From Agaricus subrufescens (Eukaryota > Basidiomycota > Agaricomycetes > Agaricales > Agaricaceae), in contig CM057059.1 of NCBI GenBank assembly GCA_029945375.1, positions 4,030,001 through 4,094,000 on the forward strand: DNA of 64,000 nt, in the 5' to 3' direction. Both the position numbers and the translations under genes were made by a program. The notes beneath the pieces are model-generated. The model searched no databases and was not told the origin of the DNA. It saw nothing but the letters and a program-made list of their open reading frames with translations. This document shows, piece after piece, positions 11,255-22,797 of the stretch. The stretch's first letter is position 1; each line of letters opens with the position of its first letter.

Positions 11255-12645
11255 ATGTCTGGCATTAAACTGCCTTCTGGAATCGTGTTACAACCAGGGT
11301 GTTTACCCTCGATCCCCAATGTTCCAATCGCCTCCATTAATGCGGCATTCCTAGCTGATTTCCATACCGCATGCGCAAATTACTTTGACGGTCTGACAAA
11401 GCCCTTGGCCGACGAACTCAAGGTCGCACGTGCCATGACTTGTCTGTCTACATGTATGCCCATTGCCAACTGGATCGCAACTAAACGAGCAGATCTGGTT
11501 AAGTTGAAACTCGACGAATTTATCATTCAACTACGACAACGTTTTCTTCCCGACAACTGGCATGTTACGTTACGCTTGGAGATGTCCCGTCGCATTCTGT
11601 TAATGTAACCTGGCTATCCTAGTCGGCCAAATAACCGTTACACCAAAAGGGACATAACAGAATATCTTAGATATTCTGCAACCGACTAGTATATATGCTG
11701 TAAGCTGAGGCTTACACTTGGTGTAACGGTTATTTGGCCGACTAGGATAGCCAGGTTACATTAACAGAATATCTTTATAATACGGCAGTAGCTAAAGGGC
11801 TGTAAGACACCTCTGTCTATGACACTATAGAGAAGTGGCAGGTCGAGATGAATAAACTCGACGACTCTCATACGCTGGAGAACAAGCGTTGGCATTCGTT
11901 TATGAAAGCGTCCACTGGAAACCAAGGGAGGAACGACTACGCTTCTCGTGGTAACCCTTCCAACAACACGTCCAATAACACTTCTACCTCCAGTTCTAAA
12001 CATCACTGGCTTTCACCATACTTCCCTACCCGCCCTGTGGAAGAGTCGGAGCCCGTCTCAGCATTCGCACATTCTCGTTTCACTGAGGATGGACCTAACC
12101 CGGCCCGACCGAAGTTACTTCCGGAAGAGCGACGTATTCTGGAAGAAAACGGAGGGTGTAACAAGTGCCGGCAGGTGAATGCGGGACACTCTATTGCTCA
12201 GTGCAGGAGCGATGCTCCTTCCGGAGACGGTTATCGACCCGTTGCTTACCGACTGCTGAAGGATCGTAATGGCAACCCAACAAACAGATCATCCTCCTCG
12301 TCTTACAAAAACAACAACACAACCTCTTCCAATCATACTTCTACATCATCTTCCGGCGGCAAGCGCCCTCATGGCGGTCAAGATGGCTCTGGTTCTTCCA
12401 AACGGGTCAAACAGACCAATGCTGTACAGCAGGATAGTTCAGGTGATAGCGATATCGCCGTTGCAGCTGCCCTGTATGCGGCGGGATCGGACTCGCCTGA
12501 AGAATCCTTCATTATGCCTGTCCTGCCCTCCAGGAGCCTCCCCATACACCATTCCCCTAATGAATCCTCTTTCATTCATAACAAACCTGCAAATCTCACA
12601 CGACCTTCCCTGATACAAACATCTCTTCCTACATGCGTCGTGTAG
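11255..12645 (+). pseudogene. Gypsy gag, interrupted by a 157-bp TIR element and a stop
   Basis: The first ATG in frame is at 11255 (MSGIKLPSGIVLQPG); the open frame extends upstream to 11144. The coding runs to 11600, is broken by the TIR element at 11604-11760, then continues in the same frame after removal of the insert and one TTAA. A TAA just before GACACCTCTGTC (about 11800-11802) is a single-base nonsense change. The frame then runs 11803-12645 and contains a CNKCRQVNAGHSIAQC zinc-knuckle-like stretch (about 12160-12200), followed by a Ser/Asn-rich tail. Gag ends at 12645, overlapping the start of the pol frame at 12633 by 13 nt, consistent with programmed frameshifting in the intact parent. 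Confidence 0.85.
11604..11760. mobile_element. 157-bp TIR element (MITE) with TTAA target site
   Basis: The insert starts TGTAACCTGGCTATCC and ends with its inverse GGATAGCCAGGTTACA. The inverted repeats extend about 40 bp. TTAA flanks both sides (11600-11603, 11761-11764). Deleting the element plus one TTAA rejoins the gag frame exactly. TTAA target duplication is typical of the piggyBac superfamily, but no transposase is present, so that assignment is inference. A shorter relative occurs at 29974-30071 and 40785-40882. Confidence 0.9.
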
Positions 12646-15362
12646 CACACCCTAGAAACACCTCCTTCATAACAGAGGTTATGGAAGGCAATGAACTGCC
12701 TGTTCATGTATCCTCAGTTGTGAGTGCCGTTAACTCGGGACAGTTACTATGGACATGCGCACTGATTAACGATGATTCTAGAGAAATCACAGACCTTGAG
12801 GTGCTGATTGACACAGGCGCTTCCGTAGTTTTAATCAGGGACACACTTGCAGAAAAGCTTCGTCTTCCACGTTTCCGCCTGGCGAAACCGATAGCCATTG
12901 AAACCGCTACTAAGACCCGTAAACAATTAGACTATTATGTAAATCTTCACCTGTCCTCTCGCGATTCCCTCTACAATGCGAAACCAGTTCGAGCTATTGT
13001 TTCTGATGCATTGTCCAACGACATTATCCTTGGCATGCCGTTCCTTGAGAAAAACTCTATTATCGTCGATGCAGCTAAAGGCAGTGTAACCGATAAATCT
13101 GCGAACGCCTTACTTGTAAACGGATGCACTCGCAACATACCAGGTCACAAACATCGAAAAATCCCTTCCGCACACAAACGGCTGATGACCACAAGAAAGT
13201 ATCGTAATTCATTACTCGCCGATTTAAAGAACCGCTTAGCTATCGCAAAACGAACATTGGATTTAAAGCACACCATATCATCGCTACCTATTGACATTGT
13301 GACAAAAGCACTCGTGGCAAGAGTACAACAAATAGAAGAAATTAACTCTCTCGATGCGGAGAGAGAGAGGATTTTGAATGAGTTTCACTCAGTATTTGAA
13401 GATGTGCCGCATGTGGATAGACTACCGGATGATGTCCTGGCGGAAATTAAACTAAAGGATGCTACAAAGATGATTCAGTCACACACTTATGCCTGCCCAA
13501 GAAGATATAGAGAAGCATGGAAAACGCTCATCCAACAACACCTTGACGCTGGGAGAATCCTCATCTCCTCAGCACCAACGGCATCCCCTGCCTTTATCAT
13601 ACCAAAAGCAGATCCAACTGCCTTGCCCCGATGGGTAAACTATTACCGGCAATTGAATAAAAATACGGTACCAGATAGGTATCCACTGCCTCGTATTGAT
13701 GATATTCTCTCTGATTGTGGGAGAGGAAAAATTTGGGGAACGATCGACATGACGAATGCATTCTTTCAAACCAGGATGAAGCCCAGTGACATACCTCTTA
13801 CTGCAGTCACTACTCCCTTCGGTCTTTATGAATGGTGCGTTATGCCCATGGGCTTGAGGAATGCACCAGCTATACACCAGAGACGTGTAAACAAAGCCCT
13901 TCAACATCTAATTGGATAATTCTGCCACATCTACTTGGATGATATTGTCATATGGTCCGACACAGTCGAGGAGCATCGAGAACACGTACGACAAATTCTG
14001 GCCGCATTGAGAGATGCGGGACTATATTGTAATTTGAAGAAAACCAAATTGTTTCAGAGGGAGATCTTTTTCCTGGGACACATCATAAATGCTGGAGGCA
14101 TATACACCGACAATAACAAAGTGGAACTCATCCTTAACTGGCCGAGACCTTCCTGCGCAAAAGATGTTCGTAAATTCTTGGGGCTTGTCCGGTATCTGGC
14201 AGCCTTTCTGCCACACTTGGCACAGCATACTCGGATTCTTAATAAATTAACAGACAAAGAGGCGGAAGTAGACTTCCCGGACTGGACGCCTGCTCACAAT
14301 ACCGCGTTTGAGGGGATTAAATCTATTGTCCTGAGCGCAGATTGTTTGACCGTTATTGACCATACAAAGATGCCTGACTCGCGGATTTTTGTAACCACCG
14401 ACGCATCCGATTTTCAGTCGAGCGCAATGCTAAGTTTCGGACCTACATGGGAGACTTCCCGACCCGTAGCATTCGAATCCCGCCCATTCAAAAATGCGGA
14501 ACTCAACTACCCTGTGCATGAAAAAGAGTTACTGGCAATAGTGAGAGCCTTAGATAAATGGCGCTCTGACTTACTTGGAGTGCCGTTTACTGTCCTGACT
14601 GACCACCTGACACTTGAATGCTTTCAGTCACAAAAACACCTCTCTCGCCGTCAGGCCCGTTGGTCTGAATTTTTACAGCAATACGATTTTGAGATTGTAT
14701 ATGTCAATGGTTGCGATAACACTGCTGCTGATGTGTTGTCAAGGACATCCTTCCCGGAGTGCGCAACTGAGTCTGAAGCTTGGCATATGTCCAACTATGA
14801 CACTGTAGACGAGCTGGACATACCAGTGTGCGCTGTCCTAAAACCCTCTCCTTCCTCACCGATGGACACTTGTAAACAACTTACCTCCAATCCCTATTTG
14901 GTTGCCCTCGCCTTAGAAATTAGCCACGACGATGAGCTCTATAAGGCCATTGCAGACGGTTACGTGGCTGATCCGTGGTGCAAGAAGGCATTGGAAACGG
15001 CCATGGATGGGTTAGAAAAAAGGAGTACCTTATTGTATTTCAAAGGCCAGCTCGTGATCCCACGGGTAAACAATCTCCCGAATGTAATATACCCACTAGC
15101 CCACAATAGCTTGGGCCATTTCGGATTTGAAAAGAACTACATGGCATTGCGCGAGTCTTTTTACTGGCCGGGCATGCGTACCTTTTTAGAAACTTCCTAT
15201 ATTCCTAGCTGTGACGTGTGTCAACGCACCAAGTCCTCCACGCAGAAGCTTGTGGGGCCGTTGCATCCCTTGCCGATTTCGGATAAGCGATTCCAAACCG
15301 TTGCCATTGATTTTGTTGGGCCTTTCCCTGAGGAGAATGGCTGCGACCATGTTCTCACCATG
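12633..15362 (+). pseudogene. Gypsy pol: protease, RT, RNase H, integrase (first part)
   Basis: The protease carries LIDTGASVVLI (about 12802). RT follows, with RQLNKNTVPDRYPLPRID, FFQTRMK, and PFGLYEWCVMPMGLRNAP. A TAA at 13917-13919 interrupts RT just before CHIYLDDIVIWSD, the catalytic motif (about 13925-13960), so the stop falls inside the palm. RNase H shows FVTTDASDF, HEKELLAIVRAL and LTDHLTLE. The integrase has its zinc-binding H...H...CDVCQRTKSS and the first catalytic aspartate in AIDFVGPFP. The frame is then split by the TIR element inserted at 15363. Confidence 0.9.
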
Positions 15363-15900
15363 CACTGCGTGTGGGTTACAATAAACCCTAGGAGATTTTA
15401 GTGATTTATTTTCGAGCATTTGTTAAATCAAACTCGGAATAGACCCCGACATCTATTAGTAAGTTAATTTTGAACTTATGTTAAAACAAATTACAGCCAA
15501 TTATTCTAAATTATTTGTGTGTTTATCATGACTCGGCTAGCTAACATACGGCTAATAATAGGTTTGATAAAACTCCTATACATTATACTGAACTCATTGT
15601 ATAAGAGAGTCACCATAAATACCGAATATACCGCATTTCTGAACGTATGATAACTTTTTAATACAATGCATTCACTATATTGTATGGGAGTTTTTTCTAA
15701 CATATTTTTGATCATATGTTAGTTAGCCAAGTCCAGAAATGGTACATAACATTTTACGAGAAACACCAGTAACTCATTCTAACATAATCTCAAAATAAAC
15801 TTAAGATATGGTGTCGGAACTTGTTCTGAGTTTTGATTAAAAAATACTCCGAAATAAATCAATAAGAACCCTTAGGGTTTATGGTAACCCGCACGCAGTG
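15363..15900. mobile_element. 538-bp TIR element in the integrase gene, TSD CATG
   Basis: The insert begins CACTGCGTGTGGGTTAC and ends with GTAACCCGCACGCAGTG. The inverted repeats continue imperfectly for about 150 bp. CATG occurs at 15359-15362 and again at 15901-15904, and excision with one CATG restores the integrase frame. The interior is AT-rich with no open frame, so the element is non-autonomous. The CACTG terminus and 4-bp palindromic target do not let me name a superfamily. Confidence 0.88.
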
Positions 15901-15904
15901 CATG

Positions 15905-16985
15905 ACAGATCAGTTAGGCGCTGATTTATGCATCGTGCCTTGCAAGAAAAATCTCACAGCGCGTGACCTTGCATCCCTGTTCTTTGGCCACTGGTTCTGC
16001 GAAAATGGATTACCTGAATCAATAATCTCGGACAGAGATGTCCTATTCCTATCGTGTTTCTGGACACACTTACACGAGATGACAGGAATCAGTCTTAAGC
16101 TCTCTTCTGCCTTCCACCCGCAGACAGATGGACTATCAGAGCGGACCAACAAAACATTGAATCAAGCCCTTCGGGCGGCTCTGCTGAAGCACCCACGGGG
16201 ATGGACTGCTGCCTTGCCTCGTATTCGCTTCAATATTATGAATAACGGGAACGCCTCCACGGGCTATTCGGGATTCCAGCTTCGGCTCGGAGTGTCACCG
16301 CGTTTAATTCCCCCTATTTCAAAAGACCCTACGGATGATGAGATGGAGACTCCTCTTCAATTCCTGGAGCGTGTCGTGATAGATGTTGGCACTGCCGCGG
16401 ATCCTGGAGCGTGTCGTGATAGATGTTGGCACTGCCGCGGATAACTTATTGGAAGCGAAGATCTTGCAGGCTTCACAAGCGAACAAACATCGACGAGCAG
16501 ACACACCGCTCGCAGTAGGAGATAAAGTATTGTTGTCAACGAAAAACTTGCAGAATGACCCACTCCTCGAACGCTATTCTGACGCACGCCGTTTGCAACC
16601 GAAATTCATCGGGCCCTTCACGATAACCGCCTGCGACTTACCTCACAGCACTGTTACATTGGATATCCCTGGACCAGCGAATAAGTGCAGACTTTTCCAC
16701 ACCTCCTTGATTAAACCGTATTTTGCACTTGAGGACGATCTCCCACACGAAGTTGAAATCCCTGCTTCCAGTCCACCGGTGAAAGAGACGGCACATGGCC
16801 CGGAACACTACATACATTCTATTTTGGACCACAAAAAAAGCGGGCGCGGTTTTCGCTTCCTGGTCAAATGGGAGGGATTCCCCGATAGCCACAACGAGTG
16901 GTTAACCTGCTCAGCATTGAAACACACTGCGGCGCTGGAACGATATTTGAAAGACAACGGGCCACTCTCTGTTAATACTGACTAA
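15905..16985 (+). pseudogene. Gypsy integrase core and chromodomain
   Basis: The integrase resumes with DQLGADLCIVPCKK, the second aspartate in SDRDVLF and the glutamate in LSERTNKTLNQALRA. A 40-bp tandem duplication at 16363-16442 shifts the frame. The second frame continues the C-terminal integrase barrel (KFIGPFTI, RLFHTSLIKPY). It ends with a chromodomain at about 16800-16960 (YIHSILDHKKSGRGFRFLVK, WEGFPDSHNEWL, ALERYL). In chromoviruses the chromodomain guides integration to methylated-histone heterochromatin. Confidence 0.9.
16363..16442 (+). repeat. 40-bp tandem duplication in integrase
   Basis: CCTGGAGCGTGTCGTGATAG... is present twice in immediate succession (16363-16402, 16403-16442). 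As 40 is not a multiple of three, it shifts the reading frame. Confidence 0.92.
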
Positions 16986-16994
16986 AAAAATTTT

Positions 16995-17008
16995 AAAGGG
17001 GGGAAGAG
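16995..17008 (+). other. Gypsy polypurine tract
   Basis: AAAGGGGGGAAGAG lies directly before the TG of the 3' LTR, the expected plus-strand primer site. Confidence 0.8.
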
Positions 17009-17235
17009 TGTAAGCCCCAGCTTACAACTTCATCACACTATTATTAGACAGATATAAAGACTGATGTACGTATAGTGCTTCTTCCTTCTTCCCATTACTT
17101 TTGTTATAACCTCCATACTTGATACGCGTATCCTTCTCCTTCTACGCTCTTGAATACACAACTTGGAAATACTCCTTTTACGTGTGATAGTGAGTTATCT
17201 AAACGATTACATTCAGTGTCCCCACGAGGGTTCCA
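17009..17235 (+). repeat. Gypsy 3' LTR
   Basis: 227 bp, TGTAAGCCCC ... GGGTTCCA, two differences from the 5' LTR, followed by the target duplicate AGAAA. Confidence 0.93.
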
Positions 17236-17240
17236 AGAAA

Positions 17241-17736
17241 ATTCAATGTAAAATAACCACATTGGCATTCTTAGGACCACATATGAATTAGTATAGTCGT
17301 AAGAATACTTTTATTCACATTACACAGCAAATACACGGAATATGCCATATAATGTAGTAATCAATTAGTCTCCTTAGTTGTATTTATCTATGATCTATTT
17401 TAAAAAAAGTTCATGTTGTGTGTACATAATCTAGCCTCGTTCTCCCAAACTCTTCGTTCCTAGATACTGTTTTGTCCCAGTGCAATGGTACTTGTTGAGT
17501 TATGCCCACAAGTAAAACCAGGCCTAGCGCTTTAATATAAAGAATTTATGGTTCAGGCCTGCATTCCATAACTTGTGAAAGATTCACGAATGATGTAAAA
17601 TGTTTTACACAAAACCATGCACCCTGACGTAAACTTTTACCAAAGTTGCAATCTTCATAAAAGAACCATAACGGTTTTAATATTTAAAGCTCCTGAATTC
17701 CCGCTACTAAGTACGACCCCTTTGTTCTTAACCACA
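17241..17736. other. Intergenic and BAH-PHD upstream region
   Basis: AT-rich, no coding or repeat structure recognised. The pyrimidine-rich stretch GTACGACCCCTTTGTTCTT just before 17737 resembles a fungal core promoter. Confidence 0.4.
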
Positions 17737-18911
17737 ATGCCCTCTACCAGAAGCTTGTCCCAACAGCCTCTCCTCCGCGTTGTCAAGGCTTGTCCTACTG
17801 TAACTAGGATCAATATTGGCAGCTACTCAGACCCACATTTCATAATGCCAGGTGACGAGTAAGTGATGCGCTTATTTCCTGACATTAGTATATCTCACTC
17901 ACTCACTCAGTGTATTTGTCCGCTCTCCAAAAGACAAAGATGTCTCAACCCCATGGATAATGAAAATCAAGACCATACACCAATATCAAGGTCAAAAATG
18001 GATTGTGGGCTGTTGGTTCTATTCTTACGTGGATGCTTGTCAGTTGAAGAAACTGTCAGCAAGGTGAGTTGCCCATAGCATGGTTCAAAATTGGATCTTA
18101 TTCCGTTTAGGAACAAAAAGCTACTGGAACATATGGCTGGATGTGAACTATTGCTAAGCGACCATGAAGACACCATCAATGCAAACACCATTGATTGTAA
18201 GTAGCACAACATTATAGCTTGAATGAACAGTAACCGAAGTCTTGCCCATCAGACAAGGCTACAGTCTACAAACTGCTAGATGGCCCGGGTATCCAAACCT
18301 TGTTCAATTATGATGATTGGTATTATAGGTGGCAGCTGATAGTTCACCAAGACAAGTGGCAGTTAAAGGTAGGGGCCTACTCTGTGGTCAGTTAACCACT
18401 GATAAACAGAATCTAGGATGTGAATATCACCTGCCCCTGTGGCGAGCCTTACAATCCGGAAAGTGACTTACAGCTTTGGTGCCACCATTGTGAACAATGG
18501 TTCCACTCTGAATGTACACATGCATTCAATGCCACCAACCGTCATGACCGAGGATTTACCATCACAGGTGCACCAGCACAAGAGGACAACAACGAGGGCC
18601 CTGTTTCCCAAGAGGAATCAATCCCAAGAACCTCAACGGCCATCGTCATGGAGAGTAAAGACCAGCATCAGACTCTTACCCTGGAACATTTCAAGTTATT
18701 GGAAGTCTCTATCTGGCGTGGCATGGGGGGCAAAGAGACATGTGATCTCCCAAAGTGGGTCATCCCTGGAGTGCAGCCGTTTCTTTCCAAGACCAAAGCC
18801 CAGTTTATTGAGCAAGGAGAACTAGATGAAGAAGACTTTAAGGATGTGTGGGACCTGTTGGACCGTCACTTTGAGAGACGTTTGTGTGGCAAATGTTCAA
18901 TGACCATTTAA
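17737..18911 (+). CDS. BAH domain plus PHD finger protein
   Basis: Five exons: 17737-17858, 17911-18063, 18111-18196, 18253-18368, 18417-18911. All introns are 47-56 nt with GT...AG ends, and the phases join to one frame of 323 aa. The start is the first ATG (MPSTRSLSQQ). Residues about 40-155 form a BAH domain: DVFVRSPKDKDVSTPWIMKI, WIVGCWFYSYVDAC, CELLLSDHEDTINANTID, YKLLDG and DDWYYRWQ. Residues 160-195 form a PHD-type finger, CPCGEPYNPESDLQLWCHHC then WFHSEC. BAH-PHD proteins are nuclear chromatin readers that bind histone tails. The C-terminal 110 residues have no domain I recognise. I see no stop or splice lesion. Its surroundings are repeats, so expression may be low. Confidence 0.88.
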
Positions 18912-18927
18912 ATAGATTAGATAGGGC

Positions 18928-19665
18928 TAGGGCTACCAGAAATATGAGGAGCCCGCTGTGGGCTGTTTTCCCGCGTTAAGCCCGCTTCAGTCTCTTTTTC
19001 TGTGTCAATTAGAATAATCCACATAATTATAATAAAATAACCTTATAATATTAACAAAACATCCTCCCCTCCTTATAGAATTATTTTTCTTGTGCCCTAT
19101 CTCGCTTTATGTATGAAATTAGGGCCTCAGTCTTCCCATTTGTTGCCCAAATATGGTGGCCTTACTTGTCTAATCTATACACTCCCGCGTCAAGTCCTCT
19201 CAAACCGGCATCTGATTCTCTGATCCCTCCTTGTGTCCTCGTTGGTCCGGGGCTACCAGAAATACGAGGAGCCCGCTGCGGGCTGTTTTCCCGCGTTGAG
19301 CCCGCGTCAGCCTCTTTTTCCGCGTCTAGTCCGCGTCTAGTAGAATAATCCACATAATTATAATAAAGTAACCTTATAATATTTAAAAAACATCCTCCCC
19401 TCTGTATAGAATTATTTTTCTTGTGCTCTATCTTGCTTTATGTATGTAATTATGGCCTTAGTTTTCCCATTTGTTGCCCAAATATGGTGACCTTAGTTGT
19501 GTTATCTATACCCTCCCACGTCAAGCCCTCGTGAGCCCGCGTCTGATCCTCTGATCCCTCTTCGCGTCCTCATTGGTCCGCCTCGTACACTCATGATCCC
19601 GCGTTATGTTTTCATCATTAATTAGCTATATCTATTGAATATTTGAGTGGCCTACCACCGGGCTA
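18928..19665. repeat. Tandem/nested CGCG-rich repeat copies
   Basis: Two closely similar copies begin GGCTACCAGAAATAYGAGGA at about 18928 and 19250. Each passes through GCCCGCTGYGGGCTGTTTTC and then an AT-rich body (TAGAATAATCCACATAATTA) and a CTCCCCTCC stretch. The end sequence is the TIR of the complete element at 35722-36371. No coding capacity. Confidence 0.75.
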
Positions 19666-19892
19666 CAGCAAATACGAGGAGCCTGCGCGCAGACAAGGCT
19701 TACACGCGGACCAACAGGCGGACACACGCGGACCAACACGAGGGGCGCAAATGGGTGGAGGTTTAATTATGGGCTAGAGGTAGGCAGGGAGTGGGGGGAA
19801 GGGCTAATTTATTATAGAAGACGGCAAGGGTGGAACATGATTAGTAGGGCAGATAGCACCATACAAGGCCATGGTTAGTCTGGCAAATATCA
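19666..19892. repeat. GGGCTACAGCAAATACGAGG repeat end
   Basis: The GGGCTACAGCAAATACGAGG terminus and CGCG-rich border at 19666 mirror the inverted terminus at about 22766-22797 (GGGCTCCTTGTATTTGCTGT). They could be two ends of one 3.1-kb element into which other copies were inserted. Confidence 0.45.
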
Positions 19893-19894
19893 GT

Positions 19895-20146
19895 GTACAA
19901 TTGTATTAACAAGATAACCCAAACCTGCACAGAAGGGCATAAGAGGAGACTCGCTTGTGAACAGTAAGGCGTGATTGTGAAGCACTCAATAATCATTACT
20001 TATTATCGGGCTACCAGAAATACGAGGGGCCCGCGCGCGGGCCTATTTTCTGCGTGAATGTCTGCGTTGGCCTATTTAGTCCGCGTTGACAAGGAAGCCC
20101 GCGGCAAGCCCGCGTGCAGCCCGCGTTGGCAAGATAGTCCCGTGTC
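19895..20146. repeat. Left arm of a 252-bp inverted repeat
   Basis: This arm pairs with 22798-23049 on the opposite strand with very few differences. It includes a repeat end (CGGGCTACCAGAAATACGAG) plus about 115 bp of unique-looking flank (TTGTATTAACAAGATAACCC...). Sharing of the flank as well as the repeat end shows a segmental inverted duplication, not two independent insertions. Confidence 0.85.
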
Positions 20147-22797
20147 CATCCAGCGTGGGCCCCTGGCCCGCGTGCAGGCTGCATCCGAGTCCTCGCCCAC
20201 TAACGTTATTTATTGAGTACATAGAACAATGTGATGCTACCGTAGTGACTGCTTGATTTAATGAGTATATAGATTCATGTCAGTTCTGCTATAAAATAGA
20301 GCATTCGTATTGCCTGTCATATCCTTGTGTAGCTGCGTCGTAGATAGAATAGGCTATCTATTTGTTAATGCAAACCTCGTTTCACGGCCCTTATAGTTTC
20401 TAACTCGCTGCTCAGACAGGCCACTGGAGACAAGAATTTTGCTTGTCCTTCGATATCACCTTTCATCTCGAAGTTCTGATACCTCATTCTTTGCCTTACT
20501 GATGTGCTCCACTTTGGAAAACTGCAATTGCCTTTGAGTCACATTGATACTACTCAGATTGATACTAAATGCTTCGATGCCTCGTTGTTTAAAGAACCAC
20601 GATGTCGAGGATTATTACTTACCTGGGAAACTTAGCAAGCATCACAATAGAATTATGCCAGGCGCAGGCACGCGGACTCATCCTGCAGCACTTGCCGTAT
20701 CTACGCATGACAAATGATCCAGTATGCCCTGAAAAAAAGGAACTCAGTTACCAAACCAAATGGATAGATACCTATTAAAACATTGTTTCACAAGTTATCA
20801 GATTATTTGTGAGCATTGTCCGCGTTGATCCCGTGTGCCGAGTTAAAGTCCGCGCCACCCCGCGTGAGGGTACCTTTCAACAGTCCAGCCCGTGTGAAGT
20901 CCTCGTACTCACCGCGTGTATCCTCGGCATCTCCGCGTGTATTCTTATTGGTCCGCGCCTGTCCGCGTATGCCAGCGTGTTGTCCTCGTTGTGTCCGCAC
21001 CCATCCGCGTGAGTCCTCATGAGTCCTCATGAGCCCGCGCCCAACCCTCGTCAGTACCACATGCCTATCCTATCCACTTAGCCAGTCATGGGGCCCAACT
21101 GACATTGTCCGCGTCTGCCCGCGTCCTGTCCGCATTTTGCCCTCATACTTAATACTTATTTACAAATGTGTACACCAAAGAACCCATTTTTCGGTGTGAT
21201 GTTTGAATGCAGCATTGTCAGTATAGTCTATAGCATTGTCAACATAGTCCATGGGGATATATAGGATATATGTTAGAGGCTGCATACCTAATGTTTTGGC
21301 CGCAAAAATGGAGTGAAGCGATGCCCGTGGACAATGTGGCATATCAATCTGTCTTGTAATATTCGTAGCGCTTCATTGTCAGCCTCGAAAGTATGCTGTA
21401 ATGCGGAATCATATAATACCTGTATCTGTTAGATAACAGTCATCTCCGATAATTGAAGACCCCTGCATGGCCTCTAGAGAGAATCCTACTACACTCTTGA
21501 TACATGTGAAGAAATACTGGCTCTATAGATAAATTTAGGAGGCCCAGTCAAGTTTGGAATAACGATAAGACTTCTGAGGAAGTTTAGGACTCTAGAAAAA
21601 CCTAGTAGTCCTGGAATACGATGGCCCTGGAGAACTCCAGTGGCCGATAGAAATATGTAAAGGAAGATATTATCAGTACTGTAACATGAATATGACGAGG
21701 GTGGGGGACTCTAGAGAAACTTAGGAGTCGTCATGGTGAGTAAAGGTAATGGAAGAAGTCTGGCCAGACCACGTTCACGCTCACATGGTTTTGGTGTAAA
21801 AGAAACTGATAACCCAAAGTTGGTGCTGACAATAACCTACCAGCCCGGTGCTCTTGAGAACTTTACAATTTTCCTCTCTTCCTCTAGCAACAACATACAA
21901 GCACATCCGTTTACTGGACGTGTATACTACCGATAACGGGTAAGTCTTTTAGTACTGTCATCCTGTATCTTACGTCTTGTACATCTCACGGTTGGCAGAC
22001 TTACCCTACAAGCTCTGTCAATTGCAACTACTGGAATTCACTGGCAGTCCGAAGTCGTGTTTCTTCCAAAGGCATACTCTTTCCAAGGATACTCTTTCCA
22101 AAGCTACTGAACTTCTTCATAGTCAAGACATAGTATGGTAACGATCATCAACCACGCGGCCTCGTCTCATACTGCAAAAGTTGACGTCTAGCTCATTGAA
22201 GTAGGTCTTGTAAAACCTGAAAGTTGGGCCCACCACACTAGATAGTGAGATCTACTTTACTCCAAATTCAACAGAAGCATTGTAAGTCGTCCCAAAGCCG
22301 ATCTGACTGTGGAAATTCATGGAGAGTGTGTCAACGGCGGCCAACTTCGAAGAAACTCGGTGGTGGACCCTTTTTGCTGTTGTGTACTATAGTAATAAAT
22401 CATTCTGAGTGGCTTGGCTACCTGTCCCGCGGTTTGCCCGTGCCAAATCCTCGCATGTCTGCGCCAAATCCTCGTGTGTCCGCGTCCAATTCCAAAACCC
22501 TTCACCTCTCTGCGCCTGGCCCGCGCCTCCCCGCGGGCTATCCTCGCTTGCCCACACCAAAGTTTCACAGCATTGAGGAACCTTTACAGTAGGCAAATAG
22601 ATCCCTTGAACGCCCTTAAATGACTTCACTGGAATACGCACGATGTATATCTAGTGTGTAAGTATAGCAGAAGGTAGTATTTCTAATGATCGAGCTCATC
22701 ATTTATGTCATGATCCTGCACTTAGCCCGTGTGCATCCCACGCCAGTCCGTGTGAAATACCTGTCCGCGCGCGGGCTCCTTGTATTTGCTGTAGCCC
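20147..22797. other. Spacer between inverted arms; no gene recognised
   Basis: Contains clusters of short CCGCGT-type words (20815-21150, 22430-22560) and an anonymous 67-codon open frame at 21733-21936 without recognisable motifs. I see no gene, tRNA or transposase. Confidence 0.5.

Larger units (their letters stand above)
10616..17235 (+). mobile_element. Ty3/gypsy chromovirus with both LTRs and TSD AGAAA
   Basis: The element is bounded by identical 5-bp repeats AGAAA at 10611-10615 and 17236-17240. It has two 227-bp LTRs that differ at only two positions I could see (CTTCGTCCC/CTTCTTCCC and ACTTCTGTT/ACTTTTGTT), so it inserted recently. The internal order is gag, protease, RT, RNase H, integrase, chromodomain, which defines a chromovirus. 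A polypurine tract (AAAGGGGGGAAGAG) sits directly before the 3' LTR. It is non-functional through two inserted TIR elements, two nonsense codons and a 40-bp duplication. Confidence 0.95.

Noticed and set aside
17737..18911. Cys-rich stretch as a KDZ transposase CxC domain
   Set aside because: The cysteine spacing and the upstream BAH motifs fit a BAH-PHD protein, and no transposase core follows.
20809..21060. Open frames through the CCGCGT clusters as repetitive proteins
   Set aside because: All frames stay open because of base composition. The same clusters occur in non-coding repeat copies.
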